Shown here in pieces: positions 56,054 to 64,000 of a stretch of 64,000 nt of DNA (its first letter is position 1; every line of letters starts with the position of its first letter). The notes below the pieces were generated by a model, which had not been told where the DNA came from, ran no database searches, and was given only the letters and a program-made list of their open reading frames with translations. Origin of the DNA: Herminiimonas sp. (GTDB lineage Bacteria > Pseudomonadota > Gammaproteobacteria > Burkholderiales > Burkholderiaceae); contig NZ_JAURVN010000017.1 in assembly GCF_030655415.1 (NCBI RefSeq), positions 1 to 64,000 of the forward strand, written 5' to 3'. Position numbers and translations under genes: made by a program.

Positions 56054-57044
56054 GCGCTTCTTTTGCAGTACTCGTCAACGGACCATTATCGATGTCATGC
56101 GCAACTACATAGAGTGGACGTTTTTTGACTTCGTCATATACGCGCCCTACATACTCACCCAACACGCCGATAGAAATCAGCTGTATCCCGGAAAAGAACA
56201 TCAAGCCTGCCGCCAACGTAGACCAGCCCGGTACATCATTACCAAAAAAGATGGCTTCGCCCGCAATCCAGAATGCGTACAAAATTGCGATGATGGAAAT
56301 CACGACACCGACCGCGCTCCATATTCTCAAAGGCAAAGTGGTGAATGCAGTCACGCCGGCCAAGGCTAGGCGGCTCAGGCTGCGATAGCTAAAACTCGAA
56401 ACGCCAGTGGCTCTATCGTTCGGTACAAAAGGCAACGCGATGCTACTGAAGCCCACCCATGCATACAAACCCTTCATGAAGCGATTGCGTTCAGGCAGTT
56501 GACGCAAGGCATTCACGACCTGTCTATCCATCAAGCGGAAATCACCAGCATTGCGTGGAATCGTGATCGGCGCGCCGGACTCCATCAGATGATAAAACAT
56601 GCCTGTGCCCCAGCGCTTTAGACGTGACTCATTACTGCGATCACTGATTACGCCGTACACCATATCGATGCCGCTTAGCCACAATCGCACCATTTCAGAT
56701 AGCAATTCCAATGGATGCTGGTAATCGCCATCCAGCAAAATCACTGCATCGCCTTTGGCCGCATCGATGCCGGCCGACAGTGCAGCTTCCTTGCCAAAAT
56801 TTCTGGAAAAACTGATGTAACGCAAACCCGCATCTTTCAGCAACGGCGCCATTACCACATCGGTATTATCTTTACTGCCATCATTGACGACGATGATTTC
56901 ATAACAGGTGGCGAAGCTTTCCAGAGTTTTTCGCAGGTCTTGCAAAAACGCCGCGAGATGCGCAGCCTCGTTGTATGCGGGAATCACGCAGGAAATCAAC
57001 GCATCGGCCGGGCGATGTTTCGGCAGTGCGGTCAATGTCACCAT
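56040..57044 (-). CDS. GtrB/DPM1-type glycosyltransferase (family 2)
   Basis: 334 residues from the ATG at 57044 (MVTLTALPKHRPADALISCV). The GT-A domain shows ISCVIPAYNEAAHLAAFLQD, VNDGSKDNTD, and the metal motif LLDGDYQHPLELL, then NAGDFRLMDRQVVNAL. Two C-terminal membrane helices (IWSAVGVVISIIAILYAFWI and WSTLAAGLMFFSGIQLISIG) are those of polyprenyl-phosphate transferases such as ArnC, GtrB or DPM1. It should make an undecaprenyl-phosphate sugar for the ArnT-like enzyme encoded divergently. DGDYQHP instead of the common DADLQDP is a small oddity. Confidence 0.9.
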   Translation of the reverse strand: MVTLTALPKHRPADALISCVIPAYNEAAHLAAFLQDLRKTLESFATCYEIIVVNDGSKDNTDVVMAPLLKDAGLRYISFSRNFGKEAALSAGIDAAKGDAVILLDGDYQHPLELLSEMVRLWLSGIDMVYGVISDRSNESRLKRWGTGMFYHLMESGAPITIPRNAGDFRLMDRQVVNALRQLPERNRFMKGLYAWVGFSSIALPFVPNDRATGVSSFSYRSLSRLALAGVTAFTTLPLRIWSAVGVVISIIAILYAFWIAGEAIFFGNDVPGWSTLAAGLMFFSGIQLISIGVLGEYVGRVYDEVKKRPLYVVAHDIDNGPLTSTAKEAHAPD

Positions 57045-57233
57045 GAGAAAAACCTTTCTGGATAATGCGGACAAACAGCCTAGAAGCCTTTAACGATCAG
57101 TGAATCAGGCCGGCTGCAGGGTAAAAAAGTTAGCGGAGCATTCTGGCCAACGATTATAATTCACCGCCACTGTATGCGATTGCCAAACTGGAATTGTTTG
57201 CATATTTCGACGTACACAACCTACTTTCTAACG

Positions 57234-58835
57234 ATGATGCCAACTCAGCCCCTACAGCCAGTTTCTTCGTCCAATAAATTCATTCGACTGTTTTCGCCCA
57301 GCGCGGACAATATCGCGCCTCTGGTCATCCTGCTACTCTTGTTGCATCTGGTGTTATGGAGCGTCTTCACCGGCATCAGCCATAGGTCGCCGGACTGGGA
57401 CAATATGGAAGAGCTGGTCTGGGCCAGCGGTCTGGAATGGGGATATTACAAACATCCGCCGTTACCTTCATGGATACTGTACGGCTTGGTATCGATCTTC
57501 GGCCGCCCAGTCTGGCTGACTTTCTTCACCGGCCAGTTGAGCGTGATCCTGGCCTTGTGGATGGTCTGGAAGCTCGGTTGCGAAATGACTTCGCAACGTC
57601 GCGCCTTGATCGCTACTTTGCTGGTTTCCGTCGTTGCCTACTTTACGGTACGCGGCGTGATGAACAATCACAACACGATGCAATTGTGGTCAGTTGCCGG
57701 CGCAATCTGGATGTTTTATCGCGCGACGCGTACCGGCAGCATGCGTGCCTGGGCGCTGCTCGGTTTCTTTTGCGGCTGCGCTTTCCTGACTAAATACAGC
57801 GCGTTGATTCAATTTGCAGCATTCGCTTTGTATCTATTGCTGACCGGCCATCTGCGTCGCGCGCAAACATGGAAGGGCATCGCCTTATCGACAGCCATTC
57901 TGATCGCAATAGTGACGCCGCATTTGCTGTGGCTCAAGCAACAAGCCACCGGACCAGTCGCCTATGCCGGTAGTGAAATGGTGCCGCAAGCCAGCTATTG
58001 GCTGGAGCTGCAGGATTTGTTCAGCTTCTCACTTACGAATCTGGGACGCATCGCCGCCATGTTGCTTGCCTTGGCCATCGTTGCTATCTGGGCTTCGCGT
58101 CAATTCAAGTCAGTGCCAAAATCTGCCCGACCAACGACTATCGCCAGCCAGTTGGCAGCTTCTGATCGTTTCTTCCTGCTGGTGATTGGTATTGCTCCGC
58201 TAGTTTTGACGATGTTGATTGCTGGCGCAATGAAGATTCCACTGGCAGCGCACTGGGCCACTACCTTCTTCATTCTGTTTGGATTTTTCTCGTTCTGGGT
58301 TTTGCGTAGCAACGACGATGTCTCGCTGTTGCGGAAAACGATCATCGTTATTGTCGTCATGCAGATACTCGGCGCAGCCGGTTACGGCTTGGCACGCGGT
58401 CCGCTGGCTGATAAATCAGGACGTCCTAGCCGCGCTACCTTCCCAGGTGCAGAAGTGTCGCGCCAAGTGCATGCAGCATGGCAGGCGAATATGCAAACAC
58501 CGTTGAGACTTGTGGCGTCGGACACTTGGTTAGGCGGCAATATCGCTACGCATATCGGCCCGCAAGTACAGGTTTTGATCGATGGTGATTTCGGCAAATC
58601 GCCGTGGGTAGATGAAGACAAGGCAGATAAATGCGGGATGCTGGTTGCGATCAATCGCAGCAAGGACAACCCGGATGATGTTGATAATGAAGTGATCGCC
58701 TTGATGGCGCAAAGCACGCAGCATGGGATGCTGGATATTCCATGGACCAAGAAAGCTGGCGGCCCGCGAGTCGAGATCGAATGGGGCATCATTCCGCCGC
58801 AAGCTGAGTGTAGCGAGAAGCCAGCTTCTCTCTAA
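57234..58835 (+). CDS. ArnT-like glycosyltransferase (family 39)
   Basis: 533 residues from the ATG at 57234 (MMPTQPLQPVSSSNKF); the frame opens 20 codons earlier without a good ribosome site. Many membrane helices (about 30 to 400) and the family pattern SPDWDNMEELVWASGLEWGY followed by KHPPLPSWILYG, with acidic residues in the first periplasmic loop, mark PMT/ArnT-type transferases. They move a sugar from undecaprenyl phosphate to lipid A or another periplasmic acceptor. A C-terminal periplasmic domain of about 120 residues follows. It is divergent from the gtrB-gtrA-ydjC group and shares its promoter region. Confidence 0.86.
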   Translation: MMPTQPLQPVSSSNKFIRLFSPSADNIAPLVILLLLLHLVLWSVFTGISHRSPDWDNMEELVWASGLEWGYYKHPPLPSWILYGLVSIFGRPVWLTFFTGQLSVILALWMVWKLGCEMTSQRRALIATLLVSVVAYFTVRGVMNNHNTMQLWSVAGAIWMFYRATRTGSMRAWALLGFFCGCAFLTKYSALIQFAAFALYLLLTGHLRRAQTWKGIALSTAILIAIVTPHLLWLKQQATGPVAYAGSEMVPQASYWLELQDLFSFSLTNLGRIAAMLLALAIVAIWASRQFKSVPKSARPTTIASQLAASDRFFLLVIGIAPLVLTMLIAGAMKIPLAAHWATTFFILFGFFSFWVLRSNDDVSLLRKTIIVIVVMQILGAAGYGLARGPLADKSGRPSRATFPGAEVSRQVHAAWQANMQTPLRLVASDTWLGGNIATHIGPQVQVLIDGDFGKSPWVDEDKADKCGMLVAINRSKDNPDDVDNEVIALMAQSTQHGMLDIPWTKKAGGPRVEIEWGIIPPQAECSEKPASL

Positions 58836-58924
58836 GGTTTCGCTCTCATTTTTTGCTGTAACTCTTCTACTGCTCTCGTCAGCGTATTCGTAACATTAAC
58901 TCACGTTGACGAGAATATCCCGCC

Positions 58925-59560
58925 TCAAGGTTGCAGACGCTGCCGCTTCCATTGACCGTCTTTCTCCAGCGTATACAGAATACGATCATGCAGGCGTGAC
59001 CTGCGCCCCTGCCAAAACTCTACGTAATCCGGCTTCAAGCGATAACCGCCCCAGTGTTTTGGTCGTGGTGTCGTATCGCCGTACTGCGCTTCCGCGTTGG
59101 CGTATTGCGCCTCCAGCGCGGCGCGATCTGCGATCAAGGTGCTTTGTGCAGAAGCAATCGCACTCAAGCGGCTCTTGATCGGGCGGCTTTGAAAATACTG
59201 CTCGCTCTCTTCTGCCGAAACTTTTTCGACGCGACCTTCGATACGGACTTCTCGTTCCAATGCAATCCAGTGAAACAACAAGGCTGCATGCGGATTTTTA
59301 TCCAGCTCGATACCCTTGCGACTTTCGTAATTGGTAAACCACGTAAAGCCGCGGGCATCGAAATCCTTGATCAACAAAATACGTGACGAAGGTCGACCAT
59401 TTTCACCAACGGTAGACACACCCATCGCATTCGGTTCTGGCACTTCAGCGCGCAAGGCCTCAGCAAACCATTTTGAAAACTGCACAATAGGATCAGCATC
59501 TGTATCCGTTTCTGACAAATCAGCTTGTGTGTAATCAGTACGAATATCTGCTATCGACAT
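58925..59560 (-). CDS. pdxH: Pyridoxamine 5'-phosphate oxidase
   Basis: 211 residues: RILLIKDFDARGFTWFTNYE (FMN and substrate site), ALLFHWIALEREVRIEGRVE and the C-terminal HWGGYRLKPDYVEFWQGRRS with RLHDR, the pyridoxal enzyme signature. It oxidises PNP or PMP to PLP using FMN. It is convergent with the ArnT-like gene. Confidence 0.95.
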   Translation of the reverse strand: MSIADIRTDYTQADLSETDTDADPIVQFSKWFAEALRAEVPEPNAMGVSTVGENGRPSSRILLIKDFDARGFTWFTNYESRKGIELDKNPHAALLFHWIALEREVRIEGRVEKVSAEESEQYFQSRPIKSRLSAIASAQSTLIADRAALEAQYANAEAQYGDTTPRPKHWGGYRLKPDYVEFWQGRRSRLHDRILYTLEKDGQWKRQRLQP

Positions 59561-59879
59561 GAATTTTCTTTCTATACATTGATGGTGCGTTGAAAGCGCA
59601 CCGCATCACTATTCTGTCATGCATGCCTGAAAATTTGGCCTGAACAATCAAGATTCCATTCCGCTTGAATAAAACGCTGTTTCAGCCGAGCCTTGGCTCT
59701 TTGCTACTTTGAGATTAAAGCGAACATGCGCTCCTGAATTGATCCACCTCAATCTATTCGCAGAATACCGCAAATAATTTGGCAACGTGCGAGCCGACAC
59801 ACCACGCCTTACAAGCATTTTAAGTAAAAGAAAAACGACACAAGCAAGCTTTGCCTTCGTCGTCCGTTAAAATGGCGGC
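59561..59879. other. Divergent gap between pdxH and tcdA
   Basis: 319 bases with no gene. A short hairpin GGTGCG-TTGAAAG-CGCACC (about 59584-59602) lies near the pdxH start. Otherwise nothing stands out; promoters for both genes must be here. Confidence 0.4.
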
Positions 59880-60749
59880 ATGAATTCCCTTTCCGCTTCT
59901 ACCGCCCCTTCCCCCGATCACGAGATCGATTTTGACCGCCGTTTTGGCGGGATTGCACGCCTGTATGGCTCCGCTGGATTAGCTCGCTTTCGCGCAGCTC
60001 ACGTCTGCGTAGTCGGCGTTGGCGGCGTAGGTTCCTGGGTGGTAGAAGCATTGGCGCGTAGCGCCATCGGCCACATCACCATGATCGATCTGGATAACCT
60101 CGCGGAATCCAACGTCAATCGGCAAATTCACGCGCTGACCGATACTTTGGGTAAAGCCAAGGTGACAGCTTTGGCCGAACGCATCGCGCAAATCAATCCT
60201 TATTGCGTCGTCACAGAAATCGAGGATTTTCTGACTGCAGATAATCTGGACGAGATGATAGGCACGCGCAACTACGATTACATCATTGATGCGATCGATA
60301 ACGTCCGTGCCAAAACCGCATTGATTGCGTACTGCCGCAAGCATGGATTGAAACTAGTAACGATAGGTAGCGCCGGCGGACAAATCGACCCGACACGAAT
60401 TGAAGTGCTGGATTTATGCCGGACAGAACAAGAGCCTCTGCTGGCAAAAGTACGCAAGCGCTTGCGCGCAGAACATGGTTTTCCGCGCGGCACAAAAAAC
60501 AAGTTTGGTATTGATGCGGTGTTCTCTACCGAACCCTTGCGCTTTCCTGAGGCCGAAGAAACATGTGCGGTAGGCGGCGATAACGCTGATGAATCAGCAG
60601 CAGGGATTACCGGGCTCAACTGCGCCGGCTTCGGATCTGCAATGGTGGTGACCGCTTCATTTGGCTTGGTCGCCGCGGCTCACGTATTGCGCAAGCTGGC
60701 GGCGGAAGCTGATGTTGCCAGTGCAGCCAATCAAATCAAGTCCGAATAA
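59880..60749 (+). CDS. tcdA: tRNA threonylcarbamoyladenosine dehydratase
   Basis: 289 residues of the E1-like family: nucleotide loop VCVVGVGGVGSWVVEALARS, MIDLDNLAESNVNRQIHAL and a C-terminal segment with EEPLRFPEAEETCAVGG-type sequence, typical of TcdA (CsdL). It cyclises t6A37 of tRNA to ct6A with ATP. The first 15 residues are a loose extension. Length and motifs separate it from MoeB and ThiF. The stop is followed after 33 bases by the convergent guaC. Confidence 0.9.
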   Translation: MNSLSASTAPSPDHEIDFDRRFGGIARLYGSAGLARFRAAHVCVVGVGGVGSWVVEALARSAIGHITMIDLDNLAESNVNRQIHALTDTLGKAKVTALAERIAQINPYCVVTEIEDFLTADNLDEMIGTRNYDYIIDAIDNVRAKTALIAYCRKHGLKLVTIGSAGGQIDPTRIEVLDLCRTEQEPLLAKVRKRLRAEHGFPRGTKNKFGIDAVFSTEPLRFPEAEETCAVGGDNADESAAGITGLNCAGFGSAMVVTASFGLVAAAHVLRKLAAEADVASAANQIKSE

Positions 60750-60782
60750 TCTCGACCTCTAATCGTATATCGATTTGCTGCG

Positions 60783-61835
60783 TCAGGATTTGCCAAAAGC
60801 TTCATTCAATTGCTGCGTGACGCGTATGAAGGTAGTCCGCTTCGTCAATTCCTTCAACTTGTGCGCGCCGACATAAGTACATGCGGATCGCACGCCGCCT
60901 AAAATATCCTGCAAGGTAGTAGCGACCGGGCCACGATATTCCACCAGCACTTCCTTGCCTTCTGCTGCACGATATTCCGCGACGCCACCTGCGTATTTTT
61001 CCATTGCTGCACGACTGCTCATGCCGTAAAAGCGCTTGAATTTTTTGCCGTCGCGCTCCACCACATCGCCAGCGCATTCATCATGACCAGCCAGCATGCC
61101 GCCCAGCATGATGAAGTCCGCACCGCCACCGAATGCCTTGGCCAGATCGCCAGGCACCACACAACCACCATCAGCGCAAATCTGGCCGCCTAAACCATGC
61201 GCAGCATCGGCGCATTCAATCACCGCAGATAACTGCGGATAACCGACACCCGTCATTTTTCGCGTGGTGCAAACCGATCCTGGCCCTATACCAACCTTGA
61301 CGATATCTGCGCCAGCCAAAATCAATTCTTCAGTAATGTCGCCGGTCACGACGTTGCCAGCCATGATGGTCAAATGCGGAAATGCCTTGCGTACCTTTTT
61401 GACGAAATTGATGAAGCCTTCGGTGTAGCCATTTGCCACATCAATACATACATACTCGATTGCATTATCGAGCTGCTCCATCACTGCTGTAAATTTTTCG
61501 TAGTCAGACGGGCTGATGCCCATTGAATAAAATGCACTTGATGCCGCAGCATCACCGTTCTTCATAGTCAGAAAAAAGTGCGTCAGCTCATCCACTGAAT
61601 AATGCTTGTGCAAGGCCACCGACAAATGATGCGCGGCAAGCGCACGCGCCATTTCCATGGTGCCTGTGCTATCCATATTCGATGCAATGATGGGAATACC
61701 GCGATAGGTTTTGCGAGAGTGATGAAATATGAATTCGCGCCGAATATCAACTTCCAGACGCGATGTCAGCGTCGAGCGCTTGGGGCGTATCAGCACATCC
61801 TTGAAGTCCAGTTTGACCGATTCTTCGATATGCAT
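60783..61835 (-). CDS. guaC: GMP reductase
   Basis: 350 residues of the IMPDH/GMPR family without CBS domains. The active-site loop [20 protein letters not shown] contains the catalytic Cys, and [20 protein letters not shown] opens the barrel as in E. coli GuaC. It converts GMP to IMP with NADPH. The gene is normal. Some Tn7-like elements are known to sit next to guaC-type genes, but no transposon end is seen at this one. Confidence 0.94.
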   Translation of the reverse strand: MHIEESVKLDFKDVLIRPKRSTLTSRLEVDIRREFIFHHSRKTYRGIPIIASNMDSTGTMEMARALAAHHLSVALHKHYSVDELTHFFLTMKNGDAAASSAFYSMGISPSDYEKFTAVMEQLDNAIEYVCIDVANGYTEGFINFVKKVRKAFPHLTIMAGNVVTGDITEELILAGADIVKVGIGPGSVCTTRKMTGVGYPQLSAVIECADAAHGLGGQICADGGCVVPGDLAKAFGGGADFIMLGGMLAGHDECAGDVVERDGKKFKRFYGMSSRAAMEKYAGGVAEYRAAEGKEVLVEYRGPVATTLQDILGGVRSACTYVGAHKLKELTKRTTFIRVTQQLNEAFGKS

Positions 61836-61903
61836 AAGACCTCCGTGACAGCATAGTCAAACTCAGCACAACAACTTCAAAGCATCAGCTTCGGAATTAC
61901 AGA

Positions 61904-62443
61904 TCAGGACAAATCGGTCTTCAGTTTGTCGCGAAAGATTTGTCGAAACTTGGAAACCTTGGGCGCAACGATAAACGCGCAATAACCCTGCATAGGATTG
62001 AGTCTGAAATAATTCTGATGATATGCCTCAGCCTTGTAATAGGTTTCGGCCGGAGTGAGTTCGGTGACGATAGGTGCGTCCCACACATTTGCCATTTCGC
62101 ACATGACATGCTTGGCAGTTTCATGCTGCTCGGGCGTTAGATAATAAATCACCGAGCGATATTGCGTGCCTACGTCATTACCTTGGCGATTCAAGGTTGT
62201 TGGATCGTGAATAGTAAAAAATACTTCGAGGATTTCACGGAAGCTGACGACTTCAGAATCAAATGTCAGACGTACTACTTCAGCATGGCCGGTCGTGCCT
62301 TCGCAAATTTGCTCATAACTTGGATTCGGAATCTCGCCGCCGGTGTAGCCAGACTCAACACTCGTGATGCCTTTCAGCTGTTGATAAACAGCTTCCGTGC
62401 ACCAAAAACAGCCGCCGCCAAGAATTGCGATTTCCGTTGCCAT
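61904..62443 (-). CDS. msrA: Peptide methionine sulfoxide reductase MsrA
   Basis: 179 residues with the catalytic motif GGCFWCTEAVYQQLKG near the N-terminus and GHAEVVRLTFDSEVVSF, both typical of MsrA. It reduces S-methionine sulfoxide. No signal peptide, so cytoplasmic. It is 68 bases from guaC on the same strand; a joint transcript is possible. Confidence 0.95.
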   Translation of the reverse strand: MATEIAILGGGCFWCTEAVYQQLKGITSVESGYTGGEIPNPSYEQICEGTTGHAEVVRLTFDSEVVSFREILEVFFTIHDPTTLNRQGNDVGTQYRSVIYYLTPEQHETAKHVMCEMANVWDAPIVTELTPAETYYKAEAYHQNYFRLNPMQGYCAFIVAPKVSKFRQIFRDKLKTDLS

Positions 62444-62612
62444 ACATTTACTCCGTGTTGGATAAGGTTATTAATAACTCTATTAAAAACCGTGACTAGA
62501 CGTCATGACTGTAGCGCAAAGCGATAAGCGTGCATAGGAATCGGATATGAATTTGCGTATCCATTAGCGCATCAACAACGCGGACATAGACAATCCAAAC
62601 TACAAATCACAC

Positions 62613-63251
62613 TCAACGGAAAATGATGGTGCCACCACCGACCAGTATCGGCAAAACCTGCGGCGCAAAAATATCTGCGTCAAACAAAGCTTCGGTAATC
62701 CTGAATTCGCTTGCCGAACTGGACACTATATGTGGCTGCGCATCCTCCAACAACTGGCCTAAACTTTTCTCGCTCTTTTGCACGCTGCCGTTTGCCTGAG
62801 CTGTAAGCGAAATCAAGCTGGTCTGATTCATATCTTCACTCACAGGCGGGTTATGTTGACAGCGTGTGGCAATCAGCGAGCACAAATTGGCTATGACAGG
62901 TACTGCAGGTGACACTTCAAATATCGTTTCATCATCATGCAGCAATAACGCTGCTGAAATATTCTTCAATATCGCGATACTGTCCTGATGCAATGGCGCG
63001 TGCTCCAAAGGTAACAACTTCGCGCCGCAACGCGCAACCGCGATATACAACATCAATGCATCTTGATGCCCCTGCCCCCAGTACACAACGGTATCACCGG
63101 CTTTGACATGCCACTCGCTGGTTAAACGTGCGGTAGCACGTTCGATGCGTGACCAGAATTTTCTGTATGTGACAGTGCGACGACTCGAGCGCGATGCAAT
63201 GGCATTCGGCTGGGTCGCGACATGGTGACGCAAGATGGTAAAAAGATTCAT
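62613..63251 (-). CDS. Shortened AMP-binding (ANL-type) protein
   Basis: 212 residues from the ATG at 63251 (MNLFTILRHHVATQPNAIAS). It matches the first part of acyl-CoA synthetase-like enzymes (VTYRKFWSRIERATARLTSE, KAGDTVVYWGQGHQDALMLY, ARCGAKLLPLEH) but ends before the adenylate-forming core. Where the P-loop TSGTTG-P-K should be there is SLTAQANGSVQKSEKSLGQL, so no ATP-dependent adenylation is expected. It may be a remnant or a reduced protein with another role. The end is a natural stop with no similarity continuing in another frame that I can see. Confidence 0.6.
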   Translation of the reverse strand: MNLFTILRHHVATQPNAIASRSSRRTVTYRKFWSRIERATARLTSEWHVKAGDTVVYWGQGHQDALMLYIAVARCGAKLLPLEHAPLHQDSIAILKNISAALLLHDDETIFEVSPAVPVIANLCSLIATRCQHNPPVSEDMNQTSLISLTAQANGSVQKSEKSLGQLLEDAQPHIVSSSASEFRITEALFDADIFAPQVLPILVGGGTIIFR

Positions 63252-63363
63252 GTTCAAATTTCTCCGTAGCCTTGATTCTACGGAAAAACCCAATGGACGA
63301 CGCGGCGTTTAACCATGAGAGTGATTTTTTTCGGCATAATGAATGAAATTTCCTGGATCATCG

Positions 63364-63864
63364 ATGTCTATTACTTCACCACCCAAAGTCACACCCGTTG
63401 TTGATGCACGCCACTTCCGCGATGCACTATCTCAATTCGCGACTGGCGTTACCGTTATCACGACGCGTTTACCTGATGACAGCTTTCTCGGCATCACGGC
63501 AAGTTCATTTAATTCGGTTTCGCTGAGCCCGCCATTAGTCCTGTGGAGTCTGGCGCAAAGTGCGAACAGCCTGCCTGTTTTTACCGGCAATTCTCACTAC
63601 GTCATCAATATCCTGGCGGCCGATCAAGCAGCACTGGCGAATCAGTTTGCGCGTCCGAGCAAGAATCGTTTTGAAGGTGTGGAGTTCACGCTATCACCAA
63701 CCGGCTTGCCGATTTTGGCTGGCGTTGCAGCATGGTTTGAATGCCATAACCGCAGCCGCTATCCAGAAGGCGATCACGTTATTTTTGTTGGGGAAGTTGA
63801 GTGTTGCGATGTGTCGCCGCAAGAGCCATTGGTGTTTCATGGCGGCCGCTTTTTGTCCGAATAA
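63364..63864 (+). CDS. Flavin reductase-like protein (FMN-binding split barrel)
   Basis: 166 residues from the ATG at 63364 (MSITSPPKVTPVVDARHFRD); a start seven codons earlier is possible. The pattern FRDALSQFATGVTVITTRLP, LGITASSFNSVSLSPPLVLW and GGRFLSE is that of NAD(P)H:flavin oxidoreductases such as HpaC and RutF. These supply reduced FMN or FAD to monooxygenases, but no oxygenase gene is nearby, so the partner is unknown. Divergent from the AMP-binding gene. Confidence 0.88.
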   Translation: MSITSPPKVTPVVDARHFRDALSQFATGVTVITTRLPDDSFLGITASSFNSVSLSPPLVLWSLAQSANSLPVFTGNSHYVINILAADQAALANQFARPSKNRFEGVEFTLSPTGLPILAGVAAWFECHNRSRYPEGDHVIFVGEVECCDVSPQEPLVFHGGRFLSE

Positions 63865-63887
63865 AAGCTGCAGCGAATATTCTTGTA

Positions 63888-64000
63888 TTAGTCCTGCAGC
63901 AATCGCAACAAAATACCCGATGAGTCATGCGCTGCACGGCGCAATCTATCGTTGATGCCGTTCCAGCTTTCGTCAGTTGGCGGTGTTTGCACCACGATCA
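63888..64000 (-). CDS. 3' end of a minus-strand gene, cut by the window edge
   Basis: Reading the minus strand from the edge gives IVVQTPPTDESWNGINDRLR then RAAHDSSGILLRLLQD and a stop (TTA at 63888-63890). This is a plausible C-terminus of a coding frame; it recalls the tail of some L-threonylcarbamoyladenylate synthase (Sua5/YrdC) proteins, but 36 residues are too few to name it. Confidence 0.4.
   Translation of the reverse strand, partial: IVVQTPPTDESWNGINDRLRRAAHDSSGILLRLLQD

Noticed and set aside
60783..61835. guaC as attachment site of the Tn7-like element
   Set aside because: Some Tn7-like elements use guaC-type genes, but this guaC is 52 kb away and has no transposon end beside it.

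Overview
The window reads as chromosome of a betaproteobacterium of the order Burkholderiales, most likely family Oxalobacteraceae (Herminiimonas/Janthinobacterium-like). That assignment is inferred from gene content and order: the gyrA-serC-pheA-hisC-tyrA-aroA-cmk-rpsA-ihfB-lapA-lapB series, an OmpA of the Oxalobacteraceae type beside ubiG-gph-ssrA, and the protein style throughout. No species can be proven from the sequence alone.

Region 1 (1-8271) is the transposase-proximal part of a Tn7-like transposon. It has tnsA-tnsB-tnsC on the minus strand with overlapping ends, two small helix-turn-helix regulators facing away from each other, and a 510-residue TniQ/TnsD-type target selector on the plus strand. 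Its right end, made of phased TnsB-type sites, stops a few bases before the -35 box of groESL. The left end lies outside the window. The visible cargo is an Rv2179c-like exonuclease and a stump of an IS21-family element. A small terminator-ended transcript may lie between tnsA and the regulators.

Region 2 (8276-41314) is core chromosome. groESL has a sigma70/sigma32-like promoter overlapping a perfect CIRCE (HrcA) operator. It is followed by a periplasmic rhodanese and a YeeE/YedE sulfur transporter, rbgA, a CorA-type transporter, a moxR-DUF58-transglutaminase-mltB operon, yaeQ, DUF1415, a small HTH gene, cysM and a ComEA-like protein. Next comes the long minus-strand block running from gyrA through amino-acid and aromatic biosynthesis (serC, pheA, hisC, tyrA, aroA) into cmk-rpsA-ihfB-lapA-lapB. 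Two tandem OmpA-family genes, ubiG, gph and the tmRNA gene ssrA close the block.

Region 3 (41315-54787) is a 13.5-kb genomic island integrated in the 3' end of ssrA, bounded by 33-bp perfect direct repeats. It carries its own tyrosine integrase next to attL, a HEPN-domain protein convergent with a predicted PD-(D/E)XK-type protein, a small serine recombinase with a 10-bp inverted repeat over its start, a lipoprotein, and a C-protein-like regulator. A fused type ISP/IIG-like restriction-modification enzyme, a HipA-like kinase translationally coupled to a DUF3037-like partner, and an HTH/nucleotidyltransferase-like protein complete it. Most of these genes look like defence or toxin-type cargo.

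Region 4 (54788-64000) is core again: a glycolipid-modification group (YdjC/ChbG deacetylase, GtrA flippase, GtrB-type glycosyltransferase, divergent ArnT-like transferase), pdxH, tcdA, guaC, msrA, a shortened AMP-binding protein, a flavin reductase, and the 3' end of a minus-strand gene at the window edge.

No rRNA, no ordinary tRNA and no CRISPR array was seen. The only RNA gene I can support firmly is tmRNA.
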